From NCBI RefSeq assembly GCF_900110705.1, contig NZ_FOEJ01000005.1:124001-188000 (forward strand): a stretch of DNA of 64,000 bases, written 5' to 3'. Below the pieces are notes generated by a model. That model did no database searches, was not told where the DNA came from, and saw only the letters and a program-made list of their open reading frames with translations. This DNA comes from Loktanella sp. DSM 29012 (GTDB lineage Bacteria > Pseudomonadota > Alphaproteobacteria > Rhodobacterales > Rhodobacteraceae). Of the stretch, positions 8,727 through 17,048 are shown one piece after another. Position 1 is the stretch's first letter. Each line of letters starts with the position of its first letter. A program made the position numbers and the translations under genes.

Positions 8727-8728
8727 GA

Positions 8729-10420
8729 TCAGCCCCCCAGTTTCACGTTGTCGATGCCCACGATCCGATCATAGGCCCAGTACAGCGCCAGAACGATCAC
8801 CAGAAGGATGGCCCCCAGTGCCGCCGCCAAACCCCAGTTCAATGAGCTGGAGATGTGATAGGCGATCCGGTTCGAAATAAAGACGCCCTTGGTCCCGCCC
8901 ACGATTTCCGGCGTGATGTAGTAACCGATGGCCAGGATGAACACGAGGATCGACCCCGCCCCGATGCCGGGCACGCTTTGCGGGAAATAGACGCGCCAGA
9001 ACGCGGTCCAGTTCGTCGCACCCAGCGATTTGGCGGCGCGGGTATAGCTGACAGGGATGGTTTTCATCACCGAATACAGCGGCAGGATCATGAACGGCAG
9101 CAGGATGTGCGTCATCGCGATGATCGTGCCCGTTGCATTGTTGATCAGGGCAAGCCGGTTGTCATCGGCGACGATGCCGATCCAGACGAATAGGTCGTTG
9201 ATGACACCCTCGCGTTGCAACATGACCTTCCATGCGGATGTGCGCACCAGCAGCGACGTCCAGAACGGCAGCAACACCAGGATCATCAGCAGGTTTGCCT
9301 GCCGTGCGGGCAGGTTCGCCATGAGCCATGCGACAGGATAGCCCAGCATAATGCAGGCCAGCGTGATTGCCGTCGACATGATCATCGTGCGGATGAACAG
9401 CGTGATATAGATCTGCTGGTTTTCCGGGCGCCAAGCGACGCCGTCGGGTGTCTGTTGCAGGTCCACGGCGTTCAGGAAATAGCCGGCCGTATAGGGTGCG
9501 GAATAGCCCTGGATGATGCGCCAGACCTCGCGGTCGGCCCAGTCTTCGTCGATCTCGACGAACTGCGCGCGCAGATCCTCGGTGTCAAATGTGGCAACAG
9601 CGGCCTGTGCCTGGTTCAGCAGTGCGGCCTGCGGAAAATCCGCAGGGATCACGGCACCCGCTGACAGTTCCTCGTAAAGTGCGAGGTAAACCGCGTTCCA
9701 GGGCTCTTCTTCTGCCGGATTGTCGTCATCCTCGACCTGAACGACGCGGGCAAAGTCTGCGTACATGCGGGCGGTTTCGGGCAGGACATCGTCCACGCCG
9801 GGCGCCAATCGGAATCTCGGGCGCGGCCCCTCGCCATCATAGGCGGCGTTCGCCGTCAGCCAGCGTTCACCGGCAAAGATGTCGATGAATGTTGCGGGGT
9901 CTTCCCATGCGGGATCCAGCGCCACGAACTGATCGGTGTAGACCTCACCGAAATCGTCAACGCCACGGCCGGATTTGCGAAACAGGGACGACACGCCCGA
10001 CAGTTCATAGTTCAGACGCGATCCCAGCCGGGTGTGGTTCTTTTCCTCGACCGCGACCATCAGGTCCTTGGTCAACGCGGAAAACACCGGCGCACCCGGA
10101 ACATCGGTCACATCGGCATCCCAATCGGCCAGTTCCACGACCGTGCGCGGCAGTGTTTCACCGACGATCTGGTTTTCGACCGACCGGAACAACATTTCGC
10201 CGATCGGGTAAATGAATGTGACGAGGATAAAGAACAGCAGCGGCGCGATCAGCAGCAGCGCCCGCATCTTTTGCTTGCGCAGGGCGCGGTTCAGCGATGA
10301 TTTCAGCGAAGTGCCGTCAGCGGCAAGAACCGGTCCGGTTTCATCGGATTGCCCGACCTTCAGCCCGGTATCAGGGGTTACGCCTGTCAGATTGTCAGGG
10401 CCTGTTGTGGCGTTGCTCAT
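8729..10420 (-). CDS. ABC transporter permease, spermidine/putrescine (PotB) type, with large inserted domain
   Basis: A 563-residue permease, against about 290-310 for most PotB proteins. A cytoplasmic N terminus of ~50 residues precedes the first membrane helix (LLLIAPLLFFILVTFIYP). An acidic, non-membrane segment of about 250 residues (roughly 78-330) follows and should face the periplasm; then come the remaining five helices. The ATPase-coupling loop is RAAKSLGATNWTAFWRVYFP. The inserted segment shows no domain I recognise; it could help dock the binding protein. The start lies 2 bp after the DUF1330 stop, so translation is probably coupled. Confidence 0.92.
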   Translation of the reverse strand: MSNATTGPDNLTGVTPDTGLKVGQSDETGPVLAADGTSLKSSLNRALRKQKMRALLLIAPLLFFILVTFIYPIGEMLFRSVENQIVGETLPRTVVELADWDADVTDVPGAPVFSALTKDLMVAVEEKNHTRLGSRLNYELSGVSSLFRKSGRGVDDFGEVYTDQFVALDPAWEDPATFIDIFAGERWLTANAAYDGEGPRPRFRLAPGVDDVLPETARMYADFARVVQVEDDDNPAEEEPWNAVYLALYEELSAGAVIPADFPQAALLNQAQAAVATFDTEDLRAQFVEIDEDWADREVWRIIQGYSAPYTAGYFLNAVDLQQTPDGVAWRPENQQIYITLFIRTMIMSTAITLACIMLGYPVAWLMANLPARQANLLMILVLLPFWTSLLVRTSAWKVMLQREGVINDLFVWIGIVADDNRLALINNATGTIIAMTHILLPFMILPLYSVMKTIPVSYTRAAKSLGATNWTAFWRVYFPQSVPGIGAGSILVFILAIGYYITPEIVGGTKGVFISNRIAYHISSSLNWGLAAALGAILLVIVLALYWAYDRIVGIDNVKLGG

Positions 10421-10422
10421 GT

Positions 10423-10710
10423 TCAGGTGCCTTCCACCAGGATGATCGTGCTCTCGGCGCAGCGGCGCCGGATGTCTGCGACCTCTTGGTAATCGGGGTC
10501 ATTGTAGGCGGCCTTGGCGGCCTCATAACTGTCGAATTCGATGACGACATGCCGTCCCATATCCACACCCTCGGGCGTTTCGGACTGGCCGCCGCGCACG
10601 ATGAACCGCGCGCCATGCGCTTGCAGGATCGGCGTGTCGCGCTGGACATATTCAGGGTAGCCTTCGGGGTCCGTCACCTTGATATGACCGATGATGTAAC
10701 CTTTGGGCAT
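10423..10710 (-). CDS. DUF1330 domain protein in ABC transporter operon
   Basis: A 95-residue soluble protein with a dimeric alpha/beta-barrel (ferredoxin-like) fold signature: YIIGHIKVTDPEGYPEYV, then GGR-like GARFIVRGG, and HVVIEFDSYEAAKAAYNDPDYQ. DUF1330 proteins are small stand-alone proteins of unknown biochemical role. Start at 10710, with GGAAGAC just upstream; an ORF extension to 10773 runs through the hairpin region and is unlikely. Its place between the binding protein and permease genes suggests a role tied to the imported compound, for example its first conversion; this is inference. Confidence 0.85.
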   Translation of the reverse strand: MPKGYIIGHIKVTDPEGYPEYVQRDTPILQAHGARFIVRGGQSETPEGVDMGRHVVIEFDSYEAAKAAYNDPDYQEVADIRRRCAESTIILVEGT

Positions 10711-10737
10711 GTCTGTCTTCCTCGCAGATTTGGGGAT

Positions 10738-10766
10738 GTGGCGGCCCGACACATGCGGGCCGCCAC
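10738..10766. terminator. Intercistronic hairpin, 11-bp stem
   Basis: GTGGCGGCCCG (10738-10748) pairs with CGGGCCGCCAC (10756-10766) around a 7-nt loop. It lies between the solute-binding protein and DUF1330 genes. With no U tract, it more likely protects the 3' end of the binding-protein message, or attenuates transcription, than ends it fully. Confidence 0.65.
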
Positions 10767-10777
10767 GGATCATATGA

Positions 10778-10800
10778 CGCCCCGGACCGGGTCCGGGGCG
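10778..10800. terminator. Second intercistronic hairpin, 10-bp GC stem
   Basis: CGCCCCGGAC (10778-10787) pairs with GTCCGGGGCG (10791-10800), loop of three bases. It lies 12 bp after the binding-protein stop and next to the first hairpin; together they fit higher expression of the binding protein than of the permeases. Confidence 0.65.
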
Positions 10801-10812
10801 CGCCTTGATGAT

Positions 10813-11931
10813 TTACTGGGCCAGCCAAGCCTGGAATTTCGCATCCAGATCGTCGCGGTAGTCAGCCCACCACTCGTAGTTGTACAGGAACGTGTTGGTC
10901 GCGTTCGCGGGATCGGTCGGCATGTGCTGTGCCATTTCAATCCCCAACTCTGCGTGCTGACCGACCAGCGGTGCGGACGATGCACGAGCCGGACCGTAAG
11001 AGATGTACTTGGACTGGTCAGCCAGGCGCTGCGTGTCGGTTGCGAAACGGACAAAGTCCAGTGCGCGCGCCAGACGCTCTTCGCTCAGGCCTGTCGGGAT
11101 AATCCAACCGTCGAGGTCAAACACCTGTGCGTCCCACAGCATACCGATGGGCTGGTCCTGCTCTTCGATCGCGCTGAACAGACGACCGTTATAGGTCGAA
11201 CCCATGATGACTTCGCCGTCGGCCAGCAGCTGCGGCGTATCGGCACCAGCGGTCCACCAAACGACGTTGTCCTTGATGGTGTCCAGCTTGGCGAATGCCT
11301 GGTCCTGACCTTCCTCGGTCTCAAGCACGTCATAGACGTCTTCTTTGGCAACGCCATCACACAGCAGTGCCCATTCCATGTTGTTGATCGGACGACGCTC
11401 GAGCGAGCGCATACCGGGGTATGTGTCCAGATCGAACAGCGCGCAGATGTCGGTCGGTGCGGTGTCGCCGACCATGTCGGTGCGGTAACCCACCGTGGTC
11501 GAGTAGACGATTTGCGGGATAAAGCAGTCGCTGACCAGCAGGTCGCCGAAGTCTTCTTCGGCGGTGGAACCGTCATCGCCGTCTGCCAGCATCTCGTTAA
11601 AGTCGATTTCCATCGCCAGACCTTCGTCGCACAGGCGGATGGCGTCGGATGCGACCACGTCGACCACGTCCCAGGTCACGTTGCCGGCTTCGTTCATGGC
11701 GCGCAGCTTGGCGACGGCCTCGGCAGAGGATTCGTCCCAGACAGCGGTGACGCCTTCGTTCATTTCCAGATAGGGCTCGACATAGGCCTTCTGCTGGCTG
11801 TTCTGGTAGGCGCCGCCCCAGGACACGATTGTCATGTCGTTTGCCATCTCTTGCGCGTTTGCAGCGGAAAAGACAGTCGTACCTGCCAGAACCAATGCGG
11901 TGGTCGCGCCAAGTTTTGTCTTCAAAGTCAT
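10813..11931 (-). CDS. Periplasmic solute-binding protein of polyamine-type ABC transporter
   Basis: A 372-residue exported protein that should capture the substrate in the periplasm. The signal peptide (KTKLGATTALVLAGTTVFSA) ends with ANA before QE. The mature protein starts MTIVSWGGAYQNSQ, as in the spermidine/putrescine and opine-type binding proteins (SBP_bac_8 group), and contains VWDESSAEAVAKLRAM and a C-terminal NYEWWADYRDDLDAKFQAWLAQ. The ATG at 11931 has GGGAG 7 nt upstream; an upstream in-frame TTG is less likely. The substrate is most likely a polyamine or related amine but is not certain. Confidence 0.93.
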   Translation of the reverse strand: MTLKTKLGATTALVLAGTTVFSAANAQEMANDMTIVSWGGAYQNSQQKAYVEPYLEMNEGVTAVWDESSAEAVAKLRAMNEAGNVTWDVVDVVASDAIRLCDEGLAMEIDFNEMLADGDDGSTAEEDFGDLLVSDCFIPQIVYSTTVGYRTDMVGDTAPTDICALFDLDTYPGMRSLERRPINNMEWALLCDGVAKEDVYDVLETEEGQDQAFAKLDTIKDNVVWWTAGADTPQLLADGEVIMGSTYNGRLFSAIEEQDQPIGMLWDAQVFDLDGWIIPTGLSEERLARALDFVRFATDTQRLADQSKYISYGPARASSAPLVGQHAELGIEMAQHMPTDPANATNTFLYNYEWWADYRDDLDAKFQAWLAQ

Positions 11932-12005
11932 AATCAACTCCCGTTATGTTACCCGGTCATTATTCATGGATGCACCCGCCGGGACCGGCCGCATCCTGTT
12001 CGATA

Positions 12006-13100
12006 TCAGGCGTCCAGCGCGCGGCAGTCGCGCGGCATCCAGCCGATATTGATGGTCGTCCCCGGCGTCAGTTTGGTCTGATCGGGGGAATTGCGTGTCT
12101 TGATGACGAAATTGTCGGTGCCAGCGACGCGCAGGCGGGTGCGGAAAATATCGCCCATGTAAACGAATTCCAGAACCTCGGCCTTGAGCGTATGCGCATT
12201 CGGTCCCAGCTTCGCGGTGTCCACCTCGACACGTTCGGGGCGGATCGAAACCTTGGTCCGTTCGCCAACCTGATTGACGTTCACCGGCACCGCGTCGATG
12301 ACCTCTCCGCTGTCCAGTTTCACAACACAGGTATCGCCCTTGATTTCGGACACAACACCTTCGAGCGTGTTGTTTTCGCCGATAAACTGCGCGACAAAAC
12401 TGTTCTGCGGTTCCTCGTACAACTCGTCCGGCGGGGCCAATTGCTGGATGCGACCGTTTTCGAAAACAGCGACACGGTCGGACATGGTCAGCGCCTCGGT
12501 CTGATCGTGCGTGACGTAAACCACCGTGATCCCCAACTCGTGGGCCAGGTTCGTGATCTCGAATTGCAGCGTCTCGCGCAACTGCTTGTCCAGCGCGCCC
12601 AGCGGTTCATCCATCAGCACCAGTTCGGGTTCGAACACCAGCGCGCGTGCCAGCGCGATCCGCTGTTGCTGGCCGCCCGACAGTTGCGACGGGCGGCGCC
12701 CAGCAAAGTCCTGCATCTGCACCATGCCCAGCGCGCGCATGACTTTTTCTTCCTGCGTGGACTTGTTCATCTTGCGCACCTGCAACGGAAACGCGAGGTT
12801 TTCGGCCACCGTCATGTGCGGAAACAGGGCGTAGTTCTGGAACACCATACCGATCCCGCGCTTGTGGGGCGGAATGTTGTTGATGGGGGTGCCATCAAGG
12901 CGGATGTCGCCGTGGGTCGCGGTCTCGAACCCGGCCAGCATCATCAGGCAGGTGGTCTTGCCCGACCCCGACGGCCCCAGCATGGTCAGAAACTCGCCTT
13001 TCGGCATCGAAAGGTTCAGATCTTTTACGACCAGCTGTTCGCCGTCATAGCTTTTCTGAACGCGGTCAAATTCCACGAACGCATCTGCGTTGTTGGCCAC
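12006..13100 (-). CDS. potA: ABC transporter ATP-binding protein, PotA type
   Basis: The 364-residue ATPase drives the importer encoded downstream. Walker A GPSGSGKTT is at residues 42-50, the Q loop VFQNYALF near 87, signature LSGGQQQR at 140-147, Walker B LVLMDEP at 160-166, and the H-loop YVTHDQTEA follows. The C-terminal ~120 residues form the TOBE-type regulatory domain with the SIRPERVEV segment. I prefer the GTG start at 13100 because GGGAG lies 6 nt before it and homologues begin near AFVEFDRVQKSYDG; an ATG or other start at 13148 would add 16 residues. The gap to the binding protein is 74 bp. The symbol reflects family, not proven substrate. Confidence 0.92.
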   Translation of the reverse strand: MANNADAFVEFDRVQKSYDGEQLVVKDLNLSMPKGEFLTMLGPSGSGKTTCLMMLAGFETATHGDIRLDGTPINNIPPHKRGIGMVFQNYALFPHMTVAENLAFPLQVRKMNKSTQEEKVMRALGMVQMQDFAGRRPSQLSGGQQQRIALARALVFEPELVLMDEPLGALDKQLRETLQFEITNLAHELGITVVYVTHDQTEALTMSDRVAVFENGRIQQLAPPDELYEEPQNSFVAQFIGENNTLEGVVSEIKGDTCVVKLDSGEVIDAVPVNVNQVGERTKVSIRPERVEVDTAKLGPNAHTLKAEVLEFVYMGDIFRTRLRVAGTDNFVIKTRNSPDQTKLTPGTTINIGWMPRDCRALDA

Positions 13101-13301
13101 GGCAATCTCCCTGTCACGTCCGGCGGGTTGTCCCGCACTGTTGGTCACAGACTAAAGCGAGGCCGCCAGCGTTATGCAAGCCGATTCCCCGAAACGTTTT
13201 GGAAGCATGCGAAAACGGGCAAATCACCCGTAAAATGGGCGAAAAACGATAATAATGCCTGCAAGATTTGCAAATAGAGTGAAATTTCCTGAAACATGCC
13301 T

Positions 13302-13388
13302 TGGTGCGGTCGGGGGGACTCGAACCCCCACTCTTGTTACAGAACAGCGACCTCAACGCTGCGCGTCTACCAATTCCGCCACGACCGC
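13302..13388 (-). tRNA. tRNA-Leu(GAG)
   Basis: The minus strand gives acceptor GCGGTCG paired with CGACCGC, discriminator A and encoded CCA (13304-13302). The anticodon stem CAGCG/CGCTG encloses loop TTGAGGT, so the anticodon is GAG. A long variable arm and GGTTCGAGTCC T arm are present. Length is 87 nt. Confidence 0.96.
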
Positions 13389-13444
13389 AAGTCTAGGCAT
13401 GGCGCTGATTAGCCAAACGGCCCCACACCATCAAGGCCAAATCG

Positions 13445-13933
13445 TCAAGTTGTCGCCGAAACGCCGCCGCGCACCTGACGCCACAGCCAGACGAGTGCGA
13501 CCAGGCCCAAACCGATCACCAGCCATCCGGCGCGATCGTCACCGTTCAACACCACGTGGTTCATCGTGCGGCCCGGCAGGAAATTGGCCAACGTCGCGAC
13601 GCCCATCGTGCCGAACCAGACATTGCGCATGATCAGGCGGTGCGCGCGGATGTTTCCGCGCCGGACATGCCGGATTGCAGACCAGACACCATGCAGGGCT
13701 GCAACCGCCAGCAGGTGCAGCGGGCCAAAGTGGCCGACCACCGCCAGCCCAAAGCTGGGAATCCAGAACGATGAGAGTGATAGCCCGACAATCCCCGCCA
13801 CCCAGGTATAGCCAAGCCCCATGTGCCAGCCGCGCGGCAATCGCGTGAACGGCCCGACGGTCAGTGCGACCAATGCGCAGGCGATATGGATCTGCAGAAC
13901 AGGAGATGCAGTCAGGATCGGGCTCAGGGTCAT
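13445..13933 (-). CDS. DUF2306 family integral membrane protein
   Basis: A 162-residue protein with four or five hydrophobic helices. It has the family layout: an N-terminal helix with QIHIACALVALTVGP, the RLPRGWHMGLGYTWV segment with a conserved His, then SSFWIP, GHFGPLHLLA and the motif RRGNIRAHRLIMRNVW. Family members are small membrane proteins of unknown function, some with His residues that could bind heme or a metal. It is transcribed alone, away from the divergent LytTR gene. Fold assignment is fair; function is unknown. Confidence 0.75.
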   Translation of the reverse strand: MTLSPILTASPVLQIHIACALVALTVGPFTRLPRGWHMGLGYTWVAGIVGLSLSSFWIPSFGLAVVGHFGPLHLLAVAALHGVWSAIRHVRRGNIRAHRLIMRNVWFGTMGVATLANFLPGRTMNHVVLNGDDRAGWLVIGLGLVALVWLWRQVRGGVSATT

Positions 13934-14029
13934 GGCAAGTCCTCTTGGCTTGGGTATTGCGATTGCCTATCCCTGACCCATGACCTGCGACCGTGCTAAT
14001 CCTGATGCCCGAACGACGGGGCCTGCTGC

Positions 14030-14803
14030 GTGAGCGGCGGACCACTGCAACTTGCGCTGCGTGAATGGCGGGACCGGTTTCGGCACCCGACCACACTGAT
14101 CTGTCTGGCGGGTACCAGCGTGATCCTAGCGATCATCGCCCCGTTCGACGGCGACGTGCTGTTGCGCCCCCTGCCCCGCCTTGCCTATTGGATGATGGTC
14201 GTCACGACGACCTATGCGGCCGGGTTGTGGGTGAACATCTACATCTTGCATCACTGGGCAGACCGATTGTCGCGGCAGTGGCGGCTGGCCGTCATCGGCC
14301 TTGCGACGGCGACTTGCGTGTCAGTGCTGGTCTGGGTGCTGAACGGCATGTGGCTGGGGTTCTGGCCTGCCGGAACAGCCCTGGCGGTCTACCTTGCACA
14401 GGTGTTTGTCATCGCGCTGATCGTTGCAATCCTGATCGAGGCTGTCTTGCAGCGCATCACCACTGCGCCCGCGCCAAGGGTCGGGCCATCAATCTTGGAC
14501 CGCCTCCCGCTGGACAAACGCGGCACGCTTCTGGCCATGTCGGTCGAGGATCACTATGTTCGCGTGACGACCACCAAGGGACAAGAGATGATCCTGATGC
14601 GCCTCTCCGATGCGATCCGCGAAACCGCCGCTACGCCCGGGTTGCAGGTGCACCGGTCCCATTGGGTCGCGACAGCTGCCGTCGCGGCAGCCGACCGCAA
14701 GGGGGATGGCGCGGTCCTGACATTGGCGGACGGCACGCAGATCCCCGTCAGCCGGCGTTATATCCCCGCGATCAAGGAGGCCGGGCTGCTGCCCGCGCGC
14801 TGA
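14030..14803 (+). CDS. Membrane-anchored LytTR-domain transcriptional regulator
   Basis: A 257-residue protein. About four transmembrane helices occupy residues 20-140. The C-terminal ~100 residues form a LytTR DNA-binding domain with the typical MSVEDHYVRVTTTKG opening, the middle VHRSHWVA segment and the end VSRRYIPAIKEAGL. There is no receiver domain, so sensing presumably occurs through the membrane part. The proposed start is GTG at 14030 with only a weak upstream purine tract, so the true start may be a little different. The stop TGA abuts the lipB ATG, suggesting cotranscription with lipB; the functional meaning of that is unclear. Confidence 0.85.
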   Translation: MSGGPLQLALREWRDRFRHPTTLICLAGTSVILAIIAPFDGDVLLRPLPRLAYWMMVVTTTYAAGLWVNIYILHHWADRLSRQWRLAVIGLATATCVSVLVWVLNGMWLGFWPAGTALAVYLAQVFVIALIVAILIEAVLQRITTAPAPRVGPSILDRLPLDKRGTLLAMSVEDHYVRVTTTKGQEMILMRLSDAIRETAATPGLQVHRSHWVATAAVAAADRKGDGAVLTLADGTQIPVSRRYIPAIKEAGLLPAR

Positions 14804-15499
14804 ATGATCGAGTGGATCACCTCACCGGGGCTGACCCCCTATCCCGACGCCCTCGCCTGGATGGAGGCGCGCGCCGACGCCATCGCCGCCGGCACCGCGA
14901 ACGAGGCGATCTGGCTGGTTGAACATCCGCCCCTCTATACCGCTGGCACCAGCGCCGATCCCGCCGATCTGGTCGATCCCGACCGTTTCGATGTCTTCGA
15001 GGCGCGACGTGGCGGACAATATACCTATCACGGGCCGGGGCAGCGTGTGGCCTATGTGATGCTGGACGTGTCCCGCAGGGGCCGCGACGTGCGGCTGTTC
15101 GTGGCCGATCTGGAGGCGTGGATCATCGCGACCCTGGACAGGTTCAACGTCAAGGGCGAACGCCGCGCGGGCCGCGTCGGCGTCTGGGTCCAACGCCCGG
15201 ACAAACCCCTGACCGCCACCGGCGCGATCGCAGAGGACAAGATCGCAGCCCTGGGTATCCGCCTGCGCAAATGGGTGTCGTTTCACGGCCTGTCCATCAA
15301 TGTCGAACCCGATCTGAGCCATTTCGACGGGATCGTGCCCTGTGGCATCAGCGATCACGGGGTCACGTCGCTGGTTGATCTGGGCCTGCCTGTCACCATG
15401 GATGACGTCGACGTGGCCCTGCGGGCAAGCTTTGACCAGGTGTTCGGCATGCCGCAGGACCCCCGCCCGGTTGATGACGCGTATGCCTGCGGCGCTTGA
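14804..15499 (+). CDS. lipB: Octanoyltransferase (lipoate biosynthesis)
   Basis: Transfers octanoyl from acyl carrier protein to the lipoyl domains of 2-oxoacid dehydrogenases and GcvH, the first step of lipoate assembly. The 231-residue protein carries [17 protein letters not shown] at about 68-84, the catalytic Lys146 in [13 protein letters not shown] and Cys180 in [11 protein letters not shown], matching E. coli K135/C169 in context. The ATG directly follows the LytTR stop. Confidence 0.96.
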   Translation: MIEWITSPGLTPYPDALAWMEARADAIAAGTANEAIWLVEHPPLYTAGTSADPADLVDPDRFDVFEARRGGQYTYHGPGQRVAYVMLDVSRRGRDVRLFVADLEAWIIATLDRFNVKGERRAGRVGVWVQRPDKPLTATGAIAEDKIAALGIRLRKWVSFHGLSINVEPDLSHFDGIVPCGISDHGVTSLVDLGLPVTMDDVDVALRASFDQVFGMPQDPRPVDDAYACGA

Positions 15500-15520
15500 G
15501 TATTTTTGGCAAGATGATGC
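15498..15520 (-). repeat. Dispersed intergenic repeat, copy B
   Basis: Minus-strand reading gives GCATCATCTTGCC, two A, AAATACTC. It overlaps the lipB stop codon and sits between the ends of the convergent lipB and SbtB-like genes. Confidence 0.7.
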
Positions 15521-15530
15521 GCAAATCGCG

Positions 15531-15839
15531 CTAGAAACGTTCAGCCCGCAGGACCATGGCATCCGTGACCGATACCACGCCGATGTGCCGTTCGACGACG
15601 GCAAAGGCCGCTTCGAGCAGGGCATCCAGCCGGTCCGGGCGGATCAGACAGATGAACATGACCATACCGGAACGCCCGATCTCGCCTTCGCGGGTCCAGG
15701 GGCCCGAACGGCCCGAGCCACCGCGCACGGGCACCACACTATAGCCTGTCACCCCGGCAGAGCTCAGCGCCTTTGCCAGCCGCCCTTCCATCGGTTTCTC
15801 GATCACGATCTCGATGCGTTTTGCCTGATGCATGTCCAT
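15531..15839 (-). CDS. P-II-like regulator, SbtB type
   Basis: A 102-residue protein with the P-II ferredoxin-like layout: beta strand RIEIVIEKP, helix, GVTGYSVVPVRGGSGRSGPW (start of the T-loop region), MVMFICLIRPDRLDALLEA and a last strand VSVTDAMVLRAERF. It lacks the Tyr-51 uridylylation context of GlnB and has no C-terminal Cys-pair redox loop as in cyanobacterial SbtB. The gene starts one base after the SbtA-like stop (TGACATG), so it is translationally coupled to the transporter it probably inhibits. Nucleotide binding (AMP/cAMP) is known for SbtB but only inferred here. Confidence 0.85.
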   Translation of the reverse strand: MDMHQAKRIEIVIEKPMEGRLAKALSSAGVTGYSVVPVRGGSGRSGPWTREGEIGRSGMVMFICLIRPDRLDALLEAAFAVVERHIGVVSVTDAMVLRAERF

Positions 15840-15840
15840 G

Positions 15841-16818
15841 TCAGCCCCCAGTCATCATCGTGGCCATCGCCACGTACAGTGGAATGCCCAGCGTCAGGTT
15901 GAACGGAAACGTCACCCCCAACGACAAGGTCAGATAGATGGCCGGATTGGCCTCTGGCAGGGCGACCCGCATCGCGGCCGGCACGGCGATGTAGGAAGCC
16001 GATGCCGCCAGAACCATGAGCAGCACGGTTCCGCCTGCCGACAGCCCGATGGCCATGCCCATGCCCAACCCGATGACCGATCCCACCAGCGGCATCGCGA
16101 TACCGAATGCCACCGCACCCAGACCCAGCACACCGCGCGACTGGCGCAGCCCCCGCCCCGCGACCAGCCCCATGTCCAGCAGGAACAGGCACAGCACGCC
16201 CTTGAACGGCGACACGATGAATGGCGCGATTTCGGCAAGACCAGCCTCGCCCGTGACCATTCCGATGACGAAACTGCCGACCAGCAGGACGATGGACCCA
16301 TTGAGCAGGATTTCCCGCATCAATCCCGGCTCCATCCGGCCGGCCGTGCCGCTACGCGCCACCAGCCAGAGTGCGGACAGGATCGCGGGGGCTTCCATCG
16401 CGGCGGCGACGGCCACCATGTAGCCCTCGGCATCGATGGCCCGCCCCTCGAGCACGGAGGTCGCAGCCACGAATGTCACGATGCTGATCGATCCATAATG
16501 CGCGGCGACCGCAGCTGCATCCAGTCCCGACAGGCCCGTGAGCACCCGCAACAGCGCGAATGCGATGAATGGCAGGCCAAACGACAGCACGATGCCCGCG
16601 CCCACCGCCAGCAACAGGGTGGCGTCGATCCCGTGTGCTGCAACCGATGCGCCGCCCTTGAACCCGATGGCGAACAGCAGATAGATCGACATGCCCTTGG
16701 CCACGGCCTCGGGGATGGACAGATCCGACCGCGCCATTGCCGCAGCAAGGCCCAGCGCAAACGACAGGATGATCGGTGAAATCAGGTTCGCGCCGGCGAG
16801 CGACAGGATTTCGGACAT
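15841..16818 (-). CDS. Sodium-dependent bicarbonate transporter, SbtA family
   Basis: A 325-residue integral membrane protein with ten predicted helices in two inverted repeats. The N terminus MSEILSLAGANLISPIILSF and the segment AIGFKGGASVAAHG match the SbtA family, as do HYGSISIVTFVAA and PAILSALWL. In cyanobacteria SbtA imports bicarbonate with Na+. The start at 16818 is chosen at the family N terminus; the frame is open further upstream but that part is low-complexity. It forms an operon with the SbtB-like gene. No carboxysome or RubisCO genes are in the window, so bicarbonate may feed carboxylases such as those for anaplerosis; this is inference. Confidence 0.88.
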   Translation of the reverse strand: MSEILSLAGANLISPIILSFALGLAAAMARSDLSIPEAVAKGMSIYLLFAIGFKGGASVAAHGIDATLLLAVGAGIVLSFGLPFIAFALLRVLTGLSGLDAAAVAAHYGSISIVTFVAATSVLEGRAIDAEGYMVAVAAAMEAPAILSALWLVARSGTAGRMEPGLMREILLNGSIVLLVGSFVIGMVTGEAGLAEIAPFIVSPFKGVLCLFLLDMGLVAGRGLRQSRGVLGLGAVAFGIAMPLVGSVIGLGMGMAIGLSAGGTVLLMVLAASASYIAVPAAMRVALPEANPAIYLTLSLGVTFPFNLTLGIPLYVAMATMMTGG

Positions 16819-17048
16819 GGCTGGCCTCTTGCTGCGAACTTGTCCTGCTTTGATACCACAGCGTTCCGGACCTGCAATCCCGGCAGCCCAGGCAACCTTG
16901 GCCTCCGCGCCTGCGCCAATTTTACCCATCCGGGCATGTACATCCAACATTGCCCCCAGCGCGCCGGTTCTTTAGAACGCGGGCAAAGGACGATGCGTTT
17001 TTGTCGACTCGTGCCGTCCGATCTGTAGCCAACGCGAGGGAGAGCCAC

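Noticed and set aside
10297-12081. Long + strand frame of 594 residues
   Set aside because: Antisense shadow of the solute-binding protein and DUF1330 genes, a known artefact in GC-rich DNA.
15832-16779. Long + strand frame (315 residues) rich in His, Arg and Gln
   Set aside because: It is the antisense shadow of the SbtA-like gene; composition is not protein-like and there is no ribosome site.
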